NCBI GenBank assembly: GCA_020634115.1
Contig: JACKCH010000003.1
Span: 1 to 7,893, forward strand
Length of the DNA stretch: 7,893 bases
Direction of reading: 5' to 3'
From: Anaerolineaceae bacterium
Lineage (GTDB): Bacteria; Chloroflexota; Anaerolineae; Aggregatilineales; Phototrophicaceae
Below, in pieces: positions 6,241 through 7,893 of this stretch. Under the pieces are notes generated by a model that was not told the origin of the DNA, made no database searches, and saw nothing but the letters and a program-made list of their open reading frames with translations. The position numbers were made by a program, and so were the translations under genes. How positions within the stretch are numbered: position 1 is the stretch's first letter; every line of letters starts with the position of its first letter.

Positions 6241-7381
6241 CGCGCAGTCTCGTACACTCAGTAGACTCCATCTGCATAGCCAGCAGGTCATCCTGGATAA
6301 CCAGCAGCCCGGCGGCGGTTACCTGGCCTGCCCGGTAATGCCCGACTACCAGTTTTCGTGGTTTCGGGATGGCGCCTTTATCGCTTATGCGCTGGCACTG
6401 GATGGACTCCATAACATGGTGCCGCATCGGGTCGGTATGTCCGGCCAGTGGGATAGCGCCCTGAAGTTTCACCAGTGGAGCGCGCGGATTATTAACGAAC
6501 GTGCCGCTGCCCTGGAACGCACGATTCAGCGTGCCGCGCTCGACCAGCCATTGGTGCTGACCGATACGCTCAACGCCCGTTATAACGATGAAGGGACAGT
6601 CGGGCCTTCAGACTGGCCGGAATTTCAATTGGATGGTCCGGGTTTATGGGTCTGGTCGCTGGCGAAGTATGTCGAAGTCGCTCGAATTCACCCGTTGCCC
6701 GTTGCCTGGATGAATGCGATTGATATCGTTGTCCGCTACTTAGCAGCGGTGTGGCAAACCCCGTGTTATGACTGCTGGGAAGAGCGGGGGGATGCCATTC
6801 ATATCAGCACACTGGCAGCGATTTATGCCGGATTGGGCGCTGCGGCGCGGTTAGTGCCGTCTTTGGAAGTAGAGCCGACTCGCGCTGCCATTCGTGCTTA
6901 TATCCTGCAACACGGACTCACCCCTGATGGGGAACTCGCCAAGTCGGTTGGGCTGGATTTGGTGGATGCCAATCTTCTGATGGCCGCGCTGCCCGAAGAT
7001 GGCCTGCTCACCGCTGATGACCCGCTGATGCGGCGCACCGTTGCGCGTATTGAGCGTGATCTGCTGGCCGAAGGGTATGGTGTCCACCGCCACGTTGAGG
7101 ATACCTACTACGGGGGCGGCCCCTGGGTGCTGCTGGGTCTGTGGCTGGCATGGTACAAGACTCAGGTCGGTGATCGTGCCACTGCGCGTAAGCTGGTCGC
7201 TTGGGCCGAAGCGCACGCTGATGCTGAGGGTAATCTGCCTGAACAGATCAATGATGTCATGTTCGATCCAACCCGTTATGAGGGATGGGTCAAGTTACGC
7301 GGCGAAATTGCGAACCCGTTGCTGTGGACTCACGCGGAGTATCTGATTGTGCAGTACGCGCTGCGTACAGCTACTTCGTAG
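6230..7381 (+). CDS. Cytoplasmic GH15 alpha-glucosidase (isomaltose glucohydrolase / glucodextranase-like)
   Basis: A 383-residue (alpha/alpha)6-barrel enzyme of glycoside hydrolase family 15, an inverting exo-hydrolase releasing beta-glucose. Family marks: YQFSWFRDGAFIAYAL at 40-55 (substrate-binding Trp-x-Arg-Asp), DWPEFQLDGPGLWVWSL at 128-144, YDCWEERGDAIHISTLA at 180-196 with Glu184 as expected general acid, HRHVEDTYYGGGPWVLL at 287-302, LPEQIND at 336-342 with Glu338 as expected general base, and NPLLWTHAEYL at 362-372. There is no signal peptide, starch-binding domain or N-terminal beta-sandwich, so it is far shorter than secreted glucoamylases and glucodextranases and resembles the compact intracellular isomaltose glucohydrolase type. 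The start overlaps the GH66 gene by 11 bases, and GTGGAG at 6217-6222 lies seven bases upstream. The likely role is splitting imported isomalto-oligosaccharides to glucose. An alpha-1,4 or trehalose substrate cannot be excluded from sequence alone. Confidence 0.88.
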   Translation: MEINAQSRTLSRLHLHSQQVILDNQQPGGGYLACPVMPDYQFSWFRDGAFIAYALALDGLHNMVPHRVGMSGQWDSALKFHQWSARIINERAAALERTIQRAALDQPLVLTDTLNARYNDEGTVGPSDWPEFQLDGPGLWVWSLAKYVEVARIHPLPVAWMNAIDIVVRYLAAVWQTPCYDCWEERGDAIHISTLAAIYAGLGAAARLVPSLEVEPTRAAIRAYILQHGLTPDGELAKSVGLDLVDANLLMAALPEDGLLTADDPLMRRTVARIERDLLAEGYGVHRHVEDTYYGGGPWVLLGLWLAWYKTQVGDRATARKLVAWAEAHADAEGNLPEQINDVMFDPTRYEGWVKLRGEIANPLLWTHAEYLIVQYALRTATS

Positions 7382-7402
7382 GTGGGCGATATTGCCTAAA
7401 AT

Positions 7403-7437
7403 AGAGAGCTTCCCGGTTATGTCTGAGAAGCTCTTTT
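7403..7437. terminator. Intrinsic terminator at the end of the operon, possibly bidirectional
   Basis: AGAGCTTC at 7405-7412 pairs with GAAGCTCT at 7427-7434, extended outward by one G-T and one A-T pair (7403-7436), around a 14-base loop. TTTT at 7434-7437 follows on the + strand. On the - strand the stem is followed by TATTTT, so it may also serve the convergent galactokinase gene. It begins 22 bases after the GH15 stop. Confidence 0.75.
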
Positions 7438-7456
7438 CCATTCTATTCGGAACCAG

Positions 7457-7476
7457 GATGCCGAATGATGCCGAAT
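7457..7476. repeat. Tandem 10-base repeat in the convergent intergenic region
   Basis: GATGCCGAAT is present twice in a row (7457-7466 and 7467-7476). TATTCGG at 7444-7450 can also pair with CCGAATA at 7471-7477 to make a weak second hairpin. No gene, promoter or known element is evident in the rest of 7382-7570. Confidence 0.6.
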
Positions 7477-7570
7477 ATAGGGGGGCGATATTGTCGAGTC
7501 CAGAAGGGGATACCCTATGAAAGAATCTAGAAATACCCTTTACAGGCTGACAGGTGATTCGTTTCCCGTC

Positions 7571-7893
7571 TTACACGACAACTTCCGCGCCATTACTGGC
7601 GGCGCACACATAGATCGCCGGTGAATGAGTGGTTTCGCTCTGGTACTGCACGTTGATCTGTTCCACAAAATCACGGACAAATGCCGGTTTAACCAGCGCG
7701 ACGCCACAGCCACCGAAACCGCCACCAGTCATCCGGGCGCCGAAACATCCCGGCTGTGACTGAGCGATACGGACGATGGCGTTTAAGGCTGCGCTGCTAA
7801 CTTCAAAATCATCGCGTAAGCTGACGTGACTTTCATTGAGTAACTGTCCTAACCGAACCGTATCACCGGCCAGCATCGCGGCTTTCGCCAGTT
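7571..7893 (-). CDS. galK: Galactokinase, C-terminal part (gene runs off the right edge)
   Basis: About 106 codons and a TAA stop (7571-7573) of a GHMP-family kinase that phosphorylates galactose with ATP at C1 in the Leloir pathway. The decisive feature is the C-terminal glycine-rich GHMP motif GARMTGGGFGGCGVALV, followed by the usual ending with CAASNGAEVV. Upstream, LAKAAMLAGD, LGQLLNESHVSLRDDFEVS and ALNAIVRIAQ match the galactokinase helix preceding that motif; the ESH..LRDDFEVS segment separates it from mevalonate or homoserine kinases. The reading frame stays open to base 7893, so the N-terminus, the substrate-binding signature and the start are outside the window; the internal ATG at 7876 is not the start. 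It is convergent with the glucan operon, shares at most its terminator, and is probably a separate sugar pathway. Confidence 0.93.
   Translation of the reverse strand, partial: LAKAAMLAGDTVRLGQLLNESHVSLRDDFEVSSAALNAIVRIAQSQPGCFGARMTGGGFGGCGVALVKPAFVRDFVEQINVQYQSETTHSPAIYVCAASNGAEVVV

Larger units (their letters stand above)
7384..7493. repeat. 11-base direct repeat flanking the operon terminator
   Basis: GGGCGATATTG occurs at 7384-7394, three bases after the GH15 stop, and again at 7483-7493, 99 bases later, on either side of the terminator hairpin. It is short and could be chance or a small duplication; there is no transposase or inverted-repeat end between the copies. Confidence 0.4.

Noticed and set aside
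7517..7624. Small + strand frame of 35 codons with GGGGA upstream
   Set aside because: It overlaps the 3' end of galactokinase, has no recognisable features, and its second half is antisense to conserved galactokinase codons.
7571..7893. Galactokinase as part of the glucan operon
   Set aside because: It is on the opposite strand and convergent, with a terminator between, so it cannot be co-transcribed with the operon.

Overview
The window looks like a chromosomal piece of a Chloroflexota bacterium (Anaerolineae-like), inferred from three things. Moderate GC is combined with densely packed same-strand sugar genes. The 5' edge holds a decayed C-terminal tail ending in LTCEERAQYRIEPLC, which I associate with the large WD40/AAA-type proteins abundant in that phylum. 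The sugar-binding protein has a plain Sec signal and no lipobox. The phylum assignment is from recall of family features, not from a search. TGA is used as a normal stop (both permeases end in it).

Layout on the + strand: (1) 1-165, remnant of a broken gene with an in-frame TGA; (2) 166-304, a promoter/operator region; (3) 305-1333, a LacI-family repressor; (4) 1334-1432, a second operator/promoter; (5) 1433-7381, a five-gene operon: sugar-binding protein, a 40-nt intergenic hairpin, two MalF/MalG-type permeases, a secreted GH66 dextranase-type glycosidase, and a cytoplasmic GH15 alpha-glucosidase of the glucodextranase/isomaltose-glucohydrolase kind; (6) 7382-7570, an intergenic stretch with a terminator and short repeats. 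On the - strand, 7571-7893 is the 3' end of a galactokinase gene running convergently.

Read together, this is a compact locus for using an alpha-1,6-glucan such as dextran. The secreted GH66 enzyme would cut (or cyclise) the polymer outside the cell, the binding protein and permeases would import the resulting isomalto-oligosaccharides, and the GH15 enzyme would release glucose inside. The LacI-family protein would control both itself and the operon through two copies of the same palindrome (TTGAACCGGTTCAA). The transporter lacks its ATPase here, so a shared MsmK/UgpC-type subunit encoded elsewhere is expected. The substrate assignment rests on GH66, a family whose known activities are all on alpha-1,6-glucan; the GH15 call supports it but is less specific. 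I see no phage, insertion sequence, CRISPR array, tRNA or rRNA in the window.
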